Part shown: positions 19,383 to 28,827 of the stretch, one piece after another
Layout of the letters: the number at the start of each line of letters is the position of its first letter
Position numbering within the stretch: position 1 is the stretch's first letter
NCBI RefSeq assembly: GCF_946480385.1
Contig: NZ_CAMLJP010000009.1
Coordinates: 23,962-87,961 of the forward strand
Length of the DNA: 64,000 bases
From: an uncultured Azospirillum sp.
GTDB taxonomy: Bacteria > Pseudomonadota > Alphaproteobacteria > Azospirillales > Azospirillaceae
Reading direction: 5' to 3'
Translations under genes and position numbers: made by a program
The notes under the pieces: generated by a model
Seen by the model: only the letters and a program-made list of their open reading frames with translations
Databases searched by the model: none
What the model was told of the DNA's origin: nothing

Positions 19383-19829
19383 CTATTGGTTCGACAGGAA
19401 GGTGATGAAGTCGCCCTTTTCCTGTGCCGTGCAGGCGCGGCCGAGGACGTTGACGCAGTCGCGCTCGAACCGCTTTTCGACCTCGGCGGGATCGGTGAAG
19501 CGCTTGGGATTGGCGGACACCGCCATCGGCAGGATGTCGCGGCCGGTCTTGTAATGGCGGCCGGTTCCGGCTGGATCGCGGGTGTGGCAGCTGGCGCAGC
19601 CGGGAGTGTCGGCGACCTTGCCGCCGGTGTGCGGCCCGAGATAGAGCGCGCGCCCACGCTCTGCCGAGAAGCCGGCGAAGCCGGGAGCCTGCGCCTTGGC
19701 CTGGGCGGCATAGCCGTCGAGGATGCGGGCACGCTCCGGATTGCCGGAGGCCGCCAGGGCGACGCCGGCGCCCAGGGACAGCGCGGCGGCGAGCAGGAGA
19801 ATCGGTCTGGTCGGTCTGGTCGGATTCAT
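19383..19829 (-). CDS. SHP-type cytochrome c (DUF1924)
   Basis: 148 residues with a signal peptide (about 1-27). One CASCH heme motif at about 76-80. The length and the DUF1924-like blocks (ARILDGYAAQAKAQ, GRDILPMAVSANPKRF) match SHP, the sphaeroides heme protein, which binds O2 with a replaceable Asn ligand. Two further cysteines late in the chain (about residues 123 and 130) could form the disulfide typical of the family. It overlaps the cytochrome b gene by 4 nt (19826-19829), so translation is coupled. The DHC gene follows. Confidence 0.82.
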   Translation of the reverse strand: MNPTRPTRPILLLAAALSLGAGVALAASGNPERARILDGYAAQAKAQAPGFAGFSAERGRALYLGPHTGGKVADTPGCASCHTRDPAGTGRHYKTGRDILPMAVSANPKRFTDPAEVEKRFERDCVNVLGRACTAQEKGDFITFLSNQ

Positions 19830-20362
19830 GGGATCACCCGGTTGGAAATGGTGGACAGCCACGCGGTGCAGCGGGACGCGACGCCGGACGGAATCCGCTT
19901 CAGGCCGTGCAGCGCGAAGACCAGGGCGATGTGCGCCAGGATGAGGAAGAGGGAGGCCTCGCCGATCTCCTTGTGCAGATGTTCGACCTTGACGAAGAAG
20001 TCGGCGACGGCGCCGGTCGCCGCCGCGATCCCGACGCCGATCAGCAGGGCGGCGGCCATCCAGGCGGTCAGCGGGCTGCGCTCCGCCCTCGCCTTGACAT
20101 CGCCGGTGACCAGACGGCGGAGCCATCCGGCGACCGCCGCCACGGAGGGGCGTGGAAGGCGCAGCGGGCTTCCCGCCGGGGCCAGCGCCCCCGCCGCCAC
20201 CCGCAGGCCGATGGCGCCGAGGACGGCATAGCCGGAAAAGACATGCATGCCGTAGGTGTCCTCGTCGCCGGTGAGGTAGGCGACAATGAAGGCGCCCGAG
20301 ACGATAGCGTGGAAGGCCAGCAGGGCGGTCATCTCGGCGGCGGAAGGCTTGCGGGCGGACAT
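19826..20362 (-). CDS. Cytochrome b561-type membrane protein
   Basis: 178 residues with four predicted membrane segments. Histidines that could bind two b hemes lie in helix 1 (FHAIVSG), in the MHVFSGYAVLG segment, and in the helix 3/4 region (VKVEHLHKEIGEASLFLILAHIALVFALHG). This is the membrane member that would pass quinol electrons to DHC and SHP. The gene starts the core of the cluster; start ATG at 20362. Confidence 0.82.
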   Translation of the reverse strand: MSARKPSAAEMTALLAFHAIVSGAFIVAYLTGDEDTYGMHVFSGYAVLGAIGLRVAAGALAPAGSPLRLPRPSVAAVAGWLRRLVTGDVKARAERSPLTAWMAAALLIGVGIAAATGAVADFFVKVEHLHKEIGEASLFLILAHIALVFALHGLKRIPSGVASRCTAWLSTISNRVIP

Positions 20363-20387
20363 GATGGTCTCCCTTTCCGAAGGCGGC

Positions 20388-20537
20388 TCAGTCGTCGTGG
20401 CCGGCGTCGCGATTGAGGCCGCCGGTCAGAAGGGCGGCGATGCCGGCGACGCCGTCCGCCCTGGCCTGATAGGCGGTGGCGAGGGCGCCGACGACGACCG
20501 CCATCAGCAGGGTGTGGAGGATCATCTTCTTCAGCAT
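20388..20537 (-). CDS. Small membrane/exported protein (49 aa)
   Basis: A 49-residue protein with a positively charged start (MLKKMILHTLLMAVVVG) and a single hydrophobic segment that could be a signal peptide (candidate cleavage at ARADG) or a membrane anchor. The mature part ends HDD. No family is recognised. It lies 13 bp downstream of the OB-fold gene and 25 bp upstream of the cytochrome b gene, and both neighbours are on the same strand, so it is likely part of this electron-transfer operon. Confidence 0.6.
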   Translation of the reverse strand: MLKKMILHTLLMAVVVGALATAYQARADGVAGIAALLTGGLNRDAGHDD

Positions 20538-20550
20538 GGCGCGGCTCCGG

Positions 20551-20955
20551 TCAGTCGTCGTAGCGGTCACTGTCATGACCGTGGCGGCGTCCCTCATGCT
20601 TGCCCATGGCGTCGCGGCCGAAGACGGTGCCGTCCTGGCGGATGATCTGGCCGGCCTGGATCGCGCCCTGGCGGACGCCGCCGACGACGGTGATCTGGTC
20701 GCCGGTCTGGATGCCGTCGGGCAGGAAGCCGCGGCTGGCGACGTCAATGCGGTCGCTGCCGTCGGTCATGACGAACCAGTTGGCCGCGACCTTCTCCACG
20801 GTGCCGGTTACGGTGCCGCCGCCGGCCTTCACCACAGCGGCGATCGGCTGCGGGCTGGCCGGCTGGAAGGCGGCGCCGCGGTGGTGGTCGCCGGCAAAAG
20901 CGGCGGTGGCGAGGGTGGCGGTCAGGAGGGTGGCGAGGGAAACGGCTTTCAGCAT
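20551..20955 (-). CDS. Periplasmic OB-fold-like protein of unknown function
   Basis: 134 residues with a signal peptide (1-21, AFAGD). The core (about 46-118) has the repeated beta pattern GGTVTGTVEKV and NWFVMTDGSDRIDVASRG of small periplasmic OB-fold (BOF or DUF5666-like) proteins. The C-terminus is rich in His, Arg and Asp (GKHEGRRHGHDSDRYDD) and could bind metal. Start ATG at 20955. First gene of the minus-strand cluster that continues to DHC. Confidence 0.65.
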   Translation of the reverse strand: MLKAVSLATLLTATLATAAFAGDHHRGAAFQPASPQPIAAVVKAGGGTVTGTVEKVAANWFVMTDGSDRIDVASRGFLPDGIQTGDQITVVGGVRQGAIQAGQIIRQDGTVFGRDAMGKHEGRRHGHDSDRYDD

Positions 20956-21033
20956 GGCATCACCTGTGGTGCGGGGTTGAGCGTCGAAGCGCCCGATGAA
21001 CCGCACACTGCTCCACGCTGGCTGAGCCGAGCC

Positions 21034-21112
21034 TGAACGGGCCGTTCATCCGCCGTTCAGGATGGAAAAATCTGGTGGCCCATCATTGAGGGGCCATTCA
21101 GCGGCGGTTCAG
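21034..21112. promoter_or_regulatory. Tandem TTCA repeats with 11-bp spacing in the divergent promoter region
   Basis: CCGTTCA occurs at 21042 and again at 21053 (11 bp apart), and ATTCA at 21096 and GTTCA at 21107 (11 bp apart). A TGAACGG-G-CCGTTCA palindrome covers 21034-21048. Pairs of direct repeats about one helical turn apart are typical OmpR-family regulator sites. The adjacent response regulator (21515) is the natural binder, in either direction. Confidence 0.5.
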
Positions 21113-21183
21113 GGATGCGACGATATGCTGGTTCGATCGCGCGGCCCCGGTGCGCGATGCTGTTCCAGGCTGAGAGGTCGATC

Positions 21184-21510
21184 ATGAGGACCGGTCCCGC
21201 ACTGCTTCTTCTCCCCATCCTGCTGTTCGCGGCCGGGCCGGAGGCTCGTGCCGACGACGACCACGAGCGCGCTCGCAGCGCGCTGCGCGATGGGCGCATC
21301 CTGCCGCTGGAGCGCATCGTCGAAAGCGCGCGGCAGCGGTTCGGCGGCGACGTGCTCGACGTCGATCTGGAGGATGAGGAGGACGGCTTCCGTTACGAGC
21401 TGAAGCTGATCGCGCCGGACGGCCGGATCCTGAAGCTGGACTATGACGCCGCCACGGGGGAACTGCTGCGGACCAGGGGCCGCCACCGGTCCCACGGCGA
21501 CGGGAGGTGA
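21184..21510 (+). CDS. PepSY-domain periplasmic protein
   Basis: 108 residues: signal peptide (about 1-24, EARADDD), then one PepSY-like domain (about 30-100; ALRDGRILPLERIVESARQR and FRYELKLIAPDGRILKLDYD). PepSY proteins next to two-component systems often tune the sensor. The gene starts a PepSY-regulator-kinase operon with 4 bp to the regulator gene. The ATG at 21184 follows GAGAGGTCGATC. Confidence 0.85.
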   Translation: MRTGPALLLLPILLFAAGPEARADDDHERARSALRDGRILPLERIVESARQRFGGDVLDVDLEDEEDGFRYELKLIAPDGRILKLDYDAATGELLRTRGRHRSHGDGR

Positions 21511-21514
21511 GGCC

Positions 21515-22174
21515 ATGCGCGTGCTGGTGGTCGAGGACACGCCGGAACTGGCCCGGCAGCTGAAACAGCGGCTGGAGGGCGAAGGCTATGCCGTCGACAC
21601 CGCCGCCGACGGCGAGGAGGGCCGCTTCCTGGGCGAGACCGAGCCTTATGACGCGGTGATCCTGGATCTGGGGCTGCCGAAGATCGACGGGCTGACGGTG
21701 CTGCGGTCGTGGCGGCGGGCCGGCATGGCCGTGCCGGTGCTGATCCTGACCGCGCGCGACGCCTGGAACGAGAAGGTGCAGGGCATCGACGCCGGCGCCG
21801 ACGATTATCTGGCGAAGCCCTTCAGCATGGAGGAGCTGCTGGCCCGCGTGCGCGCGCTGATCCGCCGCGCCAAGGGCCACGCCACCGCCGAGATCGCCTG
21901 CGGCGGGGTCGTGCTCGACACCCGCAGCGGACGGGTCACGGTGGATGGCGAGCCGATCGAGCTGACCGCCTTCGAATACCGGGTGCTGTCCTACCTGATG
22001 CACCGCAAGGGGCAGGTGGTGTCGCGCACCGAACTGATCGAGCATGTCTATGCCCAGGATTTCGACCGCGACTCCAACACCATCGAGGTCTTCGTCGGGC
22101 GCCTGCGCCGCAAGCTGGGGACCGACATCATCAAGACGGTGCGCGGGCTGGGATACCGGGCGGACGAGCCGTAA
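21515..22174 (+). CDS. OmpR-family response regulator
   Basis: 219 residues: receiver domain (1-115) with VEDTPE, Asp in AVILDLGLPKIDG, LTARD and AKPFS, then a winged-helix DNA-binding domain (130-219). It resembles QseB/PhoP-type regulators. GGGAGG lies 9 nt upstream of the start. It lies between the PepSY gene and the kinase and is the probable binder of the TTCA direct repeats upstream. Confidence 0.92.
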   Translation: MRVLVVEDTPELARQLKQRLEGEGYAVDTAADGEEGRFLGETEPYDAVILDLGLPKIDGLTVLRSWRRAGMAVPVLILTARDAWNEKVQGIDAGADDYLAKPFSMEELLARVRALIRRAKGHATAEIACGGVVLDTRSGRVTVDGEPIELTAFEYRVLSYLMHRKGQVVSRTELIEHVYAQDFDRDSNTIEVFVGRLRRKLGTDIIKTVRGLGYRADEP

Positions 22175-22196
22175 GGACTGGGCATAGGAACCGGCG

Positions 22197-23555
22197 ATGA
22201 GATGGACGGACTCGCTGCGCTTCCGGCTGCTGGCCGGCGCGGCCGTTTGGGTGGCGCTGGCGCTGATGTTGGCGGGCTGGATCATCGCCGACCTGTTCCA
22301 GACCCAGGTCCGCCAGCGTTTCGAGGCGGAACTGGCCAACCATCTGGAACAGCTGGCCGCGGTGCTGGAGATCGGTCCGGACGGCAGGCCGGCGCTGCGC
22401 CAGCCCTTGAGCGACCCGCGTTTCCGCCGGCCGCTGTCGGGCCTGTACTGGCAGGTCGGGGAGAGCGGGGATGCGCCGCTGCGCTCGCGATCGCTGTGGG
22501 ACAGCGTGCTGACCCTGCCCGACGACCGGGTGGAGGACGGGTCGCTGCACCGGCATGAAGCGGCGGGGCCAGCGAACCAGTCGCTGTTCGTGCTGGAGCG
22601 CTTCGTCCTGTTGCCGGAGCGGGCGGAGCCGATCCGCATCGCCGTGGCCGCCGACCGGGCCGAGCTGGCCGGCGTCACCCGCGCCTTCAACAGGACGCTG
22701 GCCCTGTCGCTGACCGTGCTGGCCGCGGCGCTGATCGTCGCGGCGCTGATCCAGGTGCAGATCGGGCTGAGGCCACTCTCCCGCCTGCGCGGCGCGCTGG
22801 CCGAGGTGCGGGCCGGGCGGAAGAAACGGTTCGACGTGGCGATGCCGACGGAGATCCGGCCGCTGGTGGAGGATCTGAACGCGCTGCTGGCCCATGCGGA
22901 GGAAATTGTCGGGCGCGGACGGCTGCAGGCCGGCAATCTGGCCCACGCGCTGAAAACCAACCTCGCCGTGCTGGCCAACGAAGCCGCCACGCTGGACGAG
23001 CGCAACGCGCGCGAGGTGGGGGCGACGATGGTCCGGCAGGTGGAGTTGATGCGTCGCCACGTCGATCATCACATGGCCCGCGCCCGCGCCGCCGCCGCCC
23101 GCGGCGTGCCGGGCATCAGCACGCCGGTGCCGGACTGCGTCGCGGCACTGGCACGGGTGATGCGCAAGCTGCATTCGGACAAGGGGCTGGACATCCGCGC
23201 CGATGTCGCCGACGGCCTGCTGTTCGCCGGCGAGCGCGAGGATCTCGACGAAATGCTGGGCAACTTGCTGGACAACGCCTGCAAATGGGCGCGCGGCAGG
23301 GTCGAGGTGATTGGCCGAGTAGAAGACGGCGCCATGCTGTCCATCACGCTGGACGACGACGGACCCGGCCTGCCCGACGACTGCCGCGAAGCGGCACTGG
23401 AGCCGGGGGTGCGGCTGGACGAGAGCACACCCGGGACCGGACTTGGCCTTGCAGTGGTGCGGGATGTGGCGCGGCTCTATGGCGGCGACATCCAGCTCGG
23501 CGCCTCGCCGCTGGGCGGGCTGCGCGCGACGCTGCGGCTGCCGGCGGCGGCGTGA
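22197..23555 (+). CDS. PhoQ-like sensor histidine kinase
   Basis: 452 residues: membrane helix 1 (about 10-33), periplasmic sensor (about 34-160), helix 2 (about 168-190), HAMP-like linker, then DHp. The phospho-His region reads NLAHALKTNLAVLAN, which is PhoQ-like except that the Pro of the HxLKTP motif is Asn. HATPase has LLDNACKWARG and GLGLAVVRDVA. The pairing with the upstream regulator and the divergent cytochrome genes suggests control of the DHC/SHP electron chain. Signal unknown. Confidence 0.9.
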   Translation: MRWTDSLRFRLLAGAAVWVALALMLAGWIIADLFQTQVRQRFEAELANHLEQLAAVLEIGPDGRPALRQPLSDPRFRRPLSGLYWQVGESGDAPLRSRSLWDSVLTLPDDRVEDGSLHRHEAAGPANQSLFVLERFVLLPERAEPIRIAVAADRAELAGVTRAFNRTLALSLTVLAAALIVAALIQVQIGLRPLSRLRGALAEVRAGRKKRFDVAMPTEIRPLVEDLNALLAHAEEIVGRGRLQAGNLAHALKTNLAVLANEAATLDERNAREVGATMVRQVELMRRHVDHHMARARAAAARGVPGISTPVPDCVAALARVMRKLHSDKGLDIRADVADGLLFAGEREDLDEMLGNLLDNACKWARGRVEVIGRVEDGAMLSITLDDDGPGLPDDCREAALEPGVRLDESTPGTGLGLAVVRDVARLYGGDIQLGASPLGGLRATLRLPAAA

Positions 23556-23571
23556 CGGGGCTTGGCCGGCC

Positions 23572-23808
23572 TTACGCCGTCAGCCAGCGCGCGATGTCCT
23601 CCGCCTTCGGTACGCCGCCGGCATGGACGAGCTTGCCGTCCACCACCACGCCCGGCGTCGACATCACGCCATAGCCGGCAATCGCCGCATAGTCGGTGAT
23701 CTTGTCGATCCGGACCGGCACGCCGAGGCGGTCGGCCTCGGCCCGGACCAAGTCCTCCGTCGTCTGGCACCGCTTGCAGCCGGGGCCGAGCACCTTCACG
23801 TCCTTCAT
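23572..23808 (-). CDS. Small thioredoxin-like protein
   Basis: 78 residues with an N-terminal CxxC active site (GPGCKRCQTTE, Cys at about 11 and 14) and the YGVMSTPGVVV cis-Pro region. This is the small archaeal-type glutaredoxin/thioredoxin (TM0996 and MTH895 type) that often sits beside ArsP-like permeases. Start ATG at 23808, with GGAGGAC before it; 14 bp downstream of the permease gene on the same strand. Confidence 0.85.
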   Translation of the reverse strand: MKDVKVLGPGCKRCQTTEDLVRAEADRLGVPVRIDKITDYAAIAGYGVMSTPGVVVDGKLVHAGGVPKAEDIARWLTA

Positions 23809-23822
23809 CGCGTCCTCCACGG

Positions 23823-24875
23823 TCAGGCAAACAGGGCGTTGAACAGGAAGCCGACGGCGAGGATCCCGAGCCCCACCACCCCGGCGAACAGGGCAATCAG
23901 TCGGACGGTCAGCACCTTGCGCAGGATGATCATCTCCGGCAGCGACAGGGCGATGACCGACATCATGAAGGCCAGCACCGTGCCGATGGCCGCACCCTTG
24001 CCGATCAGCGCCTCCACCACCGGAATGATGCCGGCGGCATTCGAATACATCGGGATCCCGAGCAGGACGGCGGCCGGAACCGACCACCAGGCATCCCGCC
24101 CCATGATCGCCGCCAGCAGGTCCGCCGGGGCGTAACCGTGGATCAGGGCGCCGACGGCGATGCCGGCGACGATCCACGTCCAAACCCGGCCGACGATGTC
24201 GCGCACCGCCTCGATGCCCGCACGGATGCGGTCGACGGGGGACGGCGTCTCCTTCGGCGCGGTCGCACCGCCGCTGCGCACGGCCAGAACCCAGGGCTCC
24301 AGCCAGCCTTCCAGATGCAGCCGGCCGATCACCCAACCGGCGACGATGGCGACCGCCAGCCCGAAGCCGAGATAGGCCAGCGCCACCTGCCAGCCCACCA
24401 GGGCGAACAGCAGGCCGAGCGCCACCTCGTTGACCATCGGCGCCGCGATCAGGAAGGAGAAGGTCACGCCCAGCGGCACGCCGGCCGACACGAAGCCGAT
24501 GAACAGCGGCACCGCGGAGCAGGAGCAGAAGGGCGTCACGATGCCCAGCCCGGCGGCGGCGACGTTGCCGATGCCCTCGCGCCGGCCGGCGAGCAGCGCC
24601 CGCGTCCGCTCCGGCGAGAAGAAGCTGCGGACGACGCCCATGGCGAAGACCACCAGCGTCAGCAACATCAGCACCTTCGGCGTGTCATAGACGAAGAAGC
24701 GCACGGACTCGGCGGCCCCGCTGCCGGAAACCAGCGGCAGATGCGAGACCACCCAGCCGGACAGGGGAACGAGCTGGCTGTAAAGCGCCGCCCAGGCCGC
24801 CAGTGCCGCCAGGGTGGCCGCGAACCACAGGCCCGTGTTCGGGGGTCGGGAGTTCGCCGACGATGCAATGGTCAT
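23823..24875 (-). CDS. ArsP/YraQ-family permease
   Basis: 350 residues with about eight to ten membrane segments. The first helix follows the ATG at 24875; an upstream extension to 24953 is open but is unlikely because it would cover a palindromic regulatory site. The conserved family cysteines are in GIVTPFCSCSAVPLFIGF (about 125-135). ArsP members export methylarsenicals; others of this permease family have unknown substrates. The partner thioredoxin-like gene supports a thiol/metalloid role. No ArsR gene is seen here. Confidence 0.82.
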   Translation of the reverse strand: MTIASSANSRPPNTGLWFAATLAALAAWAALYSQLVPLSGWVVSHLPLVSGSGAAESVRFFVYDTPKVLMLLTLVVFAMGVVRSFFSPERTRALLAGRREGIGNVAAAGLGIVTPFCSCSAVPLFIGFVSAGVPLGVTFSFLIAAPMVNEVALGLLFALVGWQVALAYLGFGLAVAIVAGWVIGRLHLEGWLEPWVLAVRSGGATAPKETPSPVDRIRAGIEAVRDIVGRVWTWIVAGIAVGALIHGYAPADLLAAIMGRDAWWSVPAAVLLGIPMYSNAAGIIPVVEALIGKGAAIGTVLAFMMSVIALSLPEMIILRKVLTVRLIALFAGVVGLGILAVGFLFNALFA

Positions 24876-24894
24876 GGCCGTCACCCGCCATAGT

Positions 24895-24914
24895 GCATCA
24901 GAGTATTCTAATGC
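24895..24914. promoter_or_regulatory. Imperfect palindrome upstream of the permease
   Basis: GCATCAGAGTATTCTAATGC is a 20-bp imperfect palindrome (outer GCAT/ATGC, inner AGA/TCT), about 20 bp upstream of the permease start. Size and position suit an operator for a dimeric repressor such as ArsR/SmtB, but the regulator is not in the window. The rest of the 24915-25181 gap holds no clear feature beyond a small CCCTT/AAGGG hairpin near 25130. Confidence 0.35.
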
Positions 24915-25181
24915 CAACGCCATGCCGACGGCAATCGCCGGGCGGTATGGCATGTCGTCACATTCGGACGCAGAACTGCGCGGATGACATCACGGCCATG
25001 CGTCCGTCTACAGCGCTGCGCCAGGGAATCTAGGCAGCGCAGGACGTTGCGCTGCGTGTTGGGCGCATTCCACATACCAGGCCACGCCCGCTCCGGATCT
25101 GCGACAAGCTGGCGCGCTCGCCCTTTTATCAGAAGGGGCTAATATCGCTGTGGGGGTGCTGATTTCCGACGGGAGGTTCCG

Positions 25182-25526
25182 ATGAAACGCTTCCTCATTG
25201 CTGCGTTGTGCACCGGGTTGCTGGTTGGCGGCTCCGCTCTTGCCCAGACCGGGCCGGGTCCCGGCATGGGCCAGGGCATGGGACCGGGTAAGGGCATGGG
25301 CGGCACCGGTGCGATGCACCAGCAGATGTTCGACCAGCTCGATGCGGACAAGGACGGCGTCATCAGCCGGAAGGAGTTCGTCGATGCGCCGCGCGGCGGT
25401 CCCGGTTCAATGACCGACGTCGCCAAGTCGCGCCGCAACACCCGATTCGACCGATTCGACAAGAACAAGGACGGCAAGCTGTCGCCTGAAGAATGGGGCG
25501 CCTGGACGCCGACCAAGACCAAGTAA
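25182..25526 (+). CDS. EF-hand calcium-binding periplasmic protein
   Basis: 114 residues: signal peptide (1-21, ALAQT), a Gly/Met-rich low-complexity stretch (about 24-45), then two EF-hand loops, DADKDGVISRKEF and DKNKDGKLSPEEW. It is a small exported calcium-binding protein of unknown role. GGGAGG lies before the ATG. Confidence 0.82.
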   Translation: MKRFLIAALCTGLLVGGSALAQTGPGPGMGQGMGPGKGMGGTGAMHQQMFDQLDADKDGVISRKEFVDAPRGGPGSMTDVAKSRRNTRFDRFDKNKDGKLSPEEWGAWTPTKTK

Positions 25527-25566
25527 GCCCTACCAAACAAGCACATCGGCAGGAACCCGGCCAACG

Positions 25567-25612
25567 CCCCTCCACTGCCATTTCCGCCCTCTTGGAAATG
25601 ACGGCGGAGGGG
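25567..25612 (+). terminator. Hairpin downstream of the EF-hand gene
   Basis: CCCCTCC (25567-25573) pairs with GGAGGGG (25606-25612), and CATTTCC (25579-25585) with GGAAATG (25594-25600), giving an interrupted stem of 14 bp. No poly-U tract follows, so it may be a processing site. Confidence 0.45.
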
Positions 25613-25690
25613 TATTGGCGTTTCCGCGTCATGCACGGCCCCCCGGCCTGCGGCAAACTGTCCGGCGGGAGTTAGGAGTGCCGATGCGGT

Positions 25691-25720
25691 TTGCCTTTCA
25701 CGCTAATATATTAGTATAAT
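25691..25720 (+). promoter_or_regulatory. Sigma-70-like promoter with a palindromic operator
   Basis: TTGCCT (25691-25696) and TATAAT (25715-25720) are 18 bp apart. The 12-bp perfect palindrome CTAATATATTAG (25703-25714) fills the end of the spacer and abuts the -10 box. A repressor bound there would block the polymerase. The region is very AT-rich against its surroundings. It drives the 26-aa ORF, galM and possibly pyk. Confidence 0.6.
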
Positions 25721-25751
25721 ACGCCTACGATCCATCCGGTGAGGCCTCATC

Positions 25752-25832
25752 ATGACCGCCGACCCATTTGAGACGGCGCTGCTCCTGCGTGTGGTGATGG
25801 TTCTGGGGCTGCTGCTTCTCGGTTTCTACTAA
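25752..25832 (+). CDS. Small membrane peptide (26 aa)
   Basis: A 26-codon ORF from ATG 25752 to TAA 25832. The peptide is MTADPFETALLLRVVMVLGL followed by LLLGFY, so it has a hydrophobic single-span segment. It lies 32 bp downstream of the -10 box and ends 25 bp before galM. GAGG is 8-11 nt before the ATG. No homologue is recalled; it may be a real small membrane protein or a leader ORF. Confidence 0.5.
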   Translation: MTADPFETALLLRVVMVLGLLLLGFY

Positions 25833-25857
25833 CCTCTTCCACAGGGATGCCTGCACC

Positions 25858-26946
25858 ATGGCAACCGACCTCAAGCGTGAGAATTTCTCCGCCACCATCG
25901 ACGGCAAGCCGGTGGATCTGTTCACCCTGCGCAACCGCCGCGGCATGGTGGTGCGCATCACCAATTACGGCGCCAAGATCGAGCAGGTCCTGGTCCCCGA
26001 CCGCGACGGCACGTTGGGCGACGTCGTCCAGGGCTATGACGGGATCGAGGGCGCGATGGGCGGGCAGGCGTCCATGGGGTCCTTCATCGGGCGCTATTGC
26101 GGGCGCATCCCCGACGGGCGCTTCACGCTGGACGGCGTCGCCCATCAGGCCGCGGTGAACAGCCCGCCCAACACCCTGCATGGCGGCCAGCGCGGCTCGC
26201 GTTTCCGCGTCTTCGACGCCCGGCAGCTGGATGAGGCCAGCCTGGAACTGACCTATGTCTTCCAGGATGGCGAGGAGGGGTTTCCCGGCACCCTGCCCTT
26301 GCGGCTGGTCTATACGGTCGGCGACGACAACGCCCTGACCATCTCCTGGACCGCGGTGGCGGCCGACAAGACCACCATCGCCAACTTCACCGACCACACC
26401 TTCTTTAACCTGTCGGGCGATCTGGGATCGTCAATCCTCGACCATGTCGCCACAATCCATGCCGGCCACTATCTGGCGCTCGGCGAGATGGCGGTGCCGA
26501 CGGGGGAGATGGTGGACGTCGCCGGCACCCCGCACGACTTCCGCACCCCGGCGGCGCTGGGCGCCCGCATCGACGCCGACGACCCCATGCTGGCGCTCGG
26601 CAAGGGCTATGACCTGCATTACGTGATCGACAAGCCGGCGAACGGGCCGGCGCCGGTCCTCCTTGCCCGCTTCCTGCACCCCGGCAGCGGCCGGACGCTG
26701 GAGGTGCTGTCCACCGAACCCGGCCTGCAGCTCTACACCGGCAATTTCCTGGAGGGCAAAGCCCCGCGGGACGTCGGCAAGGGCGGCATCCTCTACACGA
26801 AGCACAGCGCCTTCTGCGCCGAGCCGTCGAAATTCCCCAACGCCGTCAATATCCCCTCCTTCCCGTCGACGGTGCTGCGTCCCGGCCAATGGTCCGCCGG
26901 GTCCATCGTTTATCAGTTTGGCGTCTACCGGTTCGGGGACGCCTGA
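25858..26946 (+). CDS. galM: Aldose 1-epimerase (mutarotase)
   Basis: 362 residues, normal for GalM. It interconverts the alpha and beta anomers of aldoses such as glucose and galactose. Expected catalytic histidines are in NTLHGGQRGS and NFTDHTFFNLSG, with the base/acid Glu in the FCAEPSKFPNAVN block near the C-terminus. No signal peptide, so cytoplasmic. It follows the small ORF and precedes pyk by 50 bp, in a sugar-catabolism group. Confidence 0.93.
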   Translation: MATDLKRENFSATIDGKPVDLFTLRNRRGMVVRITNYGAKIEQVLVPDRDGTLGDVVQGYDGIEGAMGGQASMGSFIGRYCGRIPDGRFTLDGVAHQAAVNSPPNTLHGGQRGSRFRVFDARQLDEASLELTYVFQDGEEGFPGTLPLRLVYTVGDDNALTISWTAVAADKTTIANFTDHTFFNLSGDLGSSILDHVATIHAGHYLALGEMAVPTGEMVDVAGTPHDFRTPAALGARIDADDPMLALGKGYDLHYVIDKPANGPAPVLLARFLHPGSGRTLEVLSTEPGLQLYTGNFLEGKAPRDVGKGGILYTKHSAFCAEPSKFPNAVNIPSFPSTVLRPGQWSAGSIVYQFGVYRFGDA

Positions 26947-26996
26947 GGCGGCGCCATGCCGCCCGCCCCCATCCTCCCCTCGGAGTCCCTATCGCC

Positions 26997-28496
<1,500 letters not shown>

Positions 28497-28827
28497 GCCG
28501 GGGCCAAGTCCGACCGGGGCAGTGCGGCTTTACGGCCGCTCTGCCCCATGGTTCGAATCGCACGTTTCGCATACCGCCAAGCTTCCGATCCGAACAATGG
28601 GCGGCTTGTCAAAGTATCAAACGCAAGACCGGTCGGCCTTGCAGCCTATCGACTTCTATGCTCTTGACACCGGTCAAATAAAGATAGCTTTTTAGCTAAC
28701 TACCGGACGTTGTCGGGTGCCGACCGGCGCCCGACCACCGCAGTCGGGGTTTCCCCCTTCTTGAAGCTGCCCGGTGGAGCGGGCAATCAGGAAGACCGGC
28801 GGTCGGGTGTTGCAGGAGAGCTGTTGG
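28497..28827. other. Intergenic region between pyk and the MHYT/HD-GYP gene
   Basis: 331 bp. GGGGCAGTGCGGC (28516-28528) pairs with GCCGCTCTGCCCC (28535-28547) with one mismatch, a probable terminator for pyk. TTGAC-N4-GTCAA sits at about 28661-28674 in an AT-rich stretch and could be a promoter element or operator for the next gene. No gene was found here. Confidence 0.5.

Noticed and set aside
28661..28674. TTGAC-N4-GTCAA as a definite operator
   Set aside because: Five-bp arms are too short to separate from chance; mentioned only within the intergenic entry.
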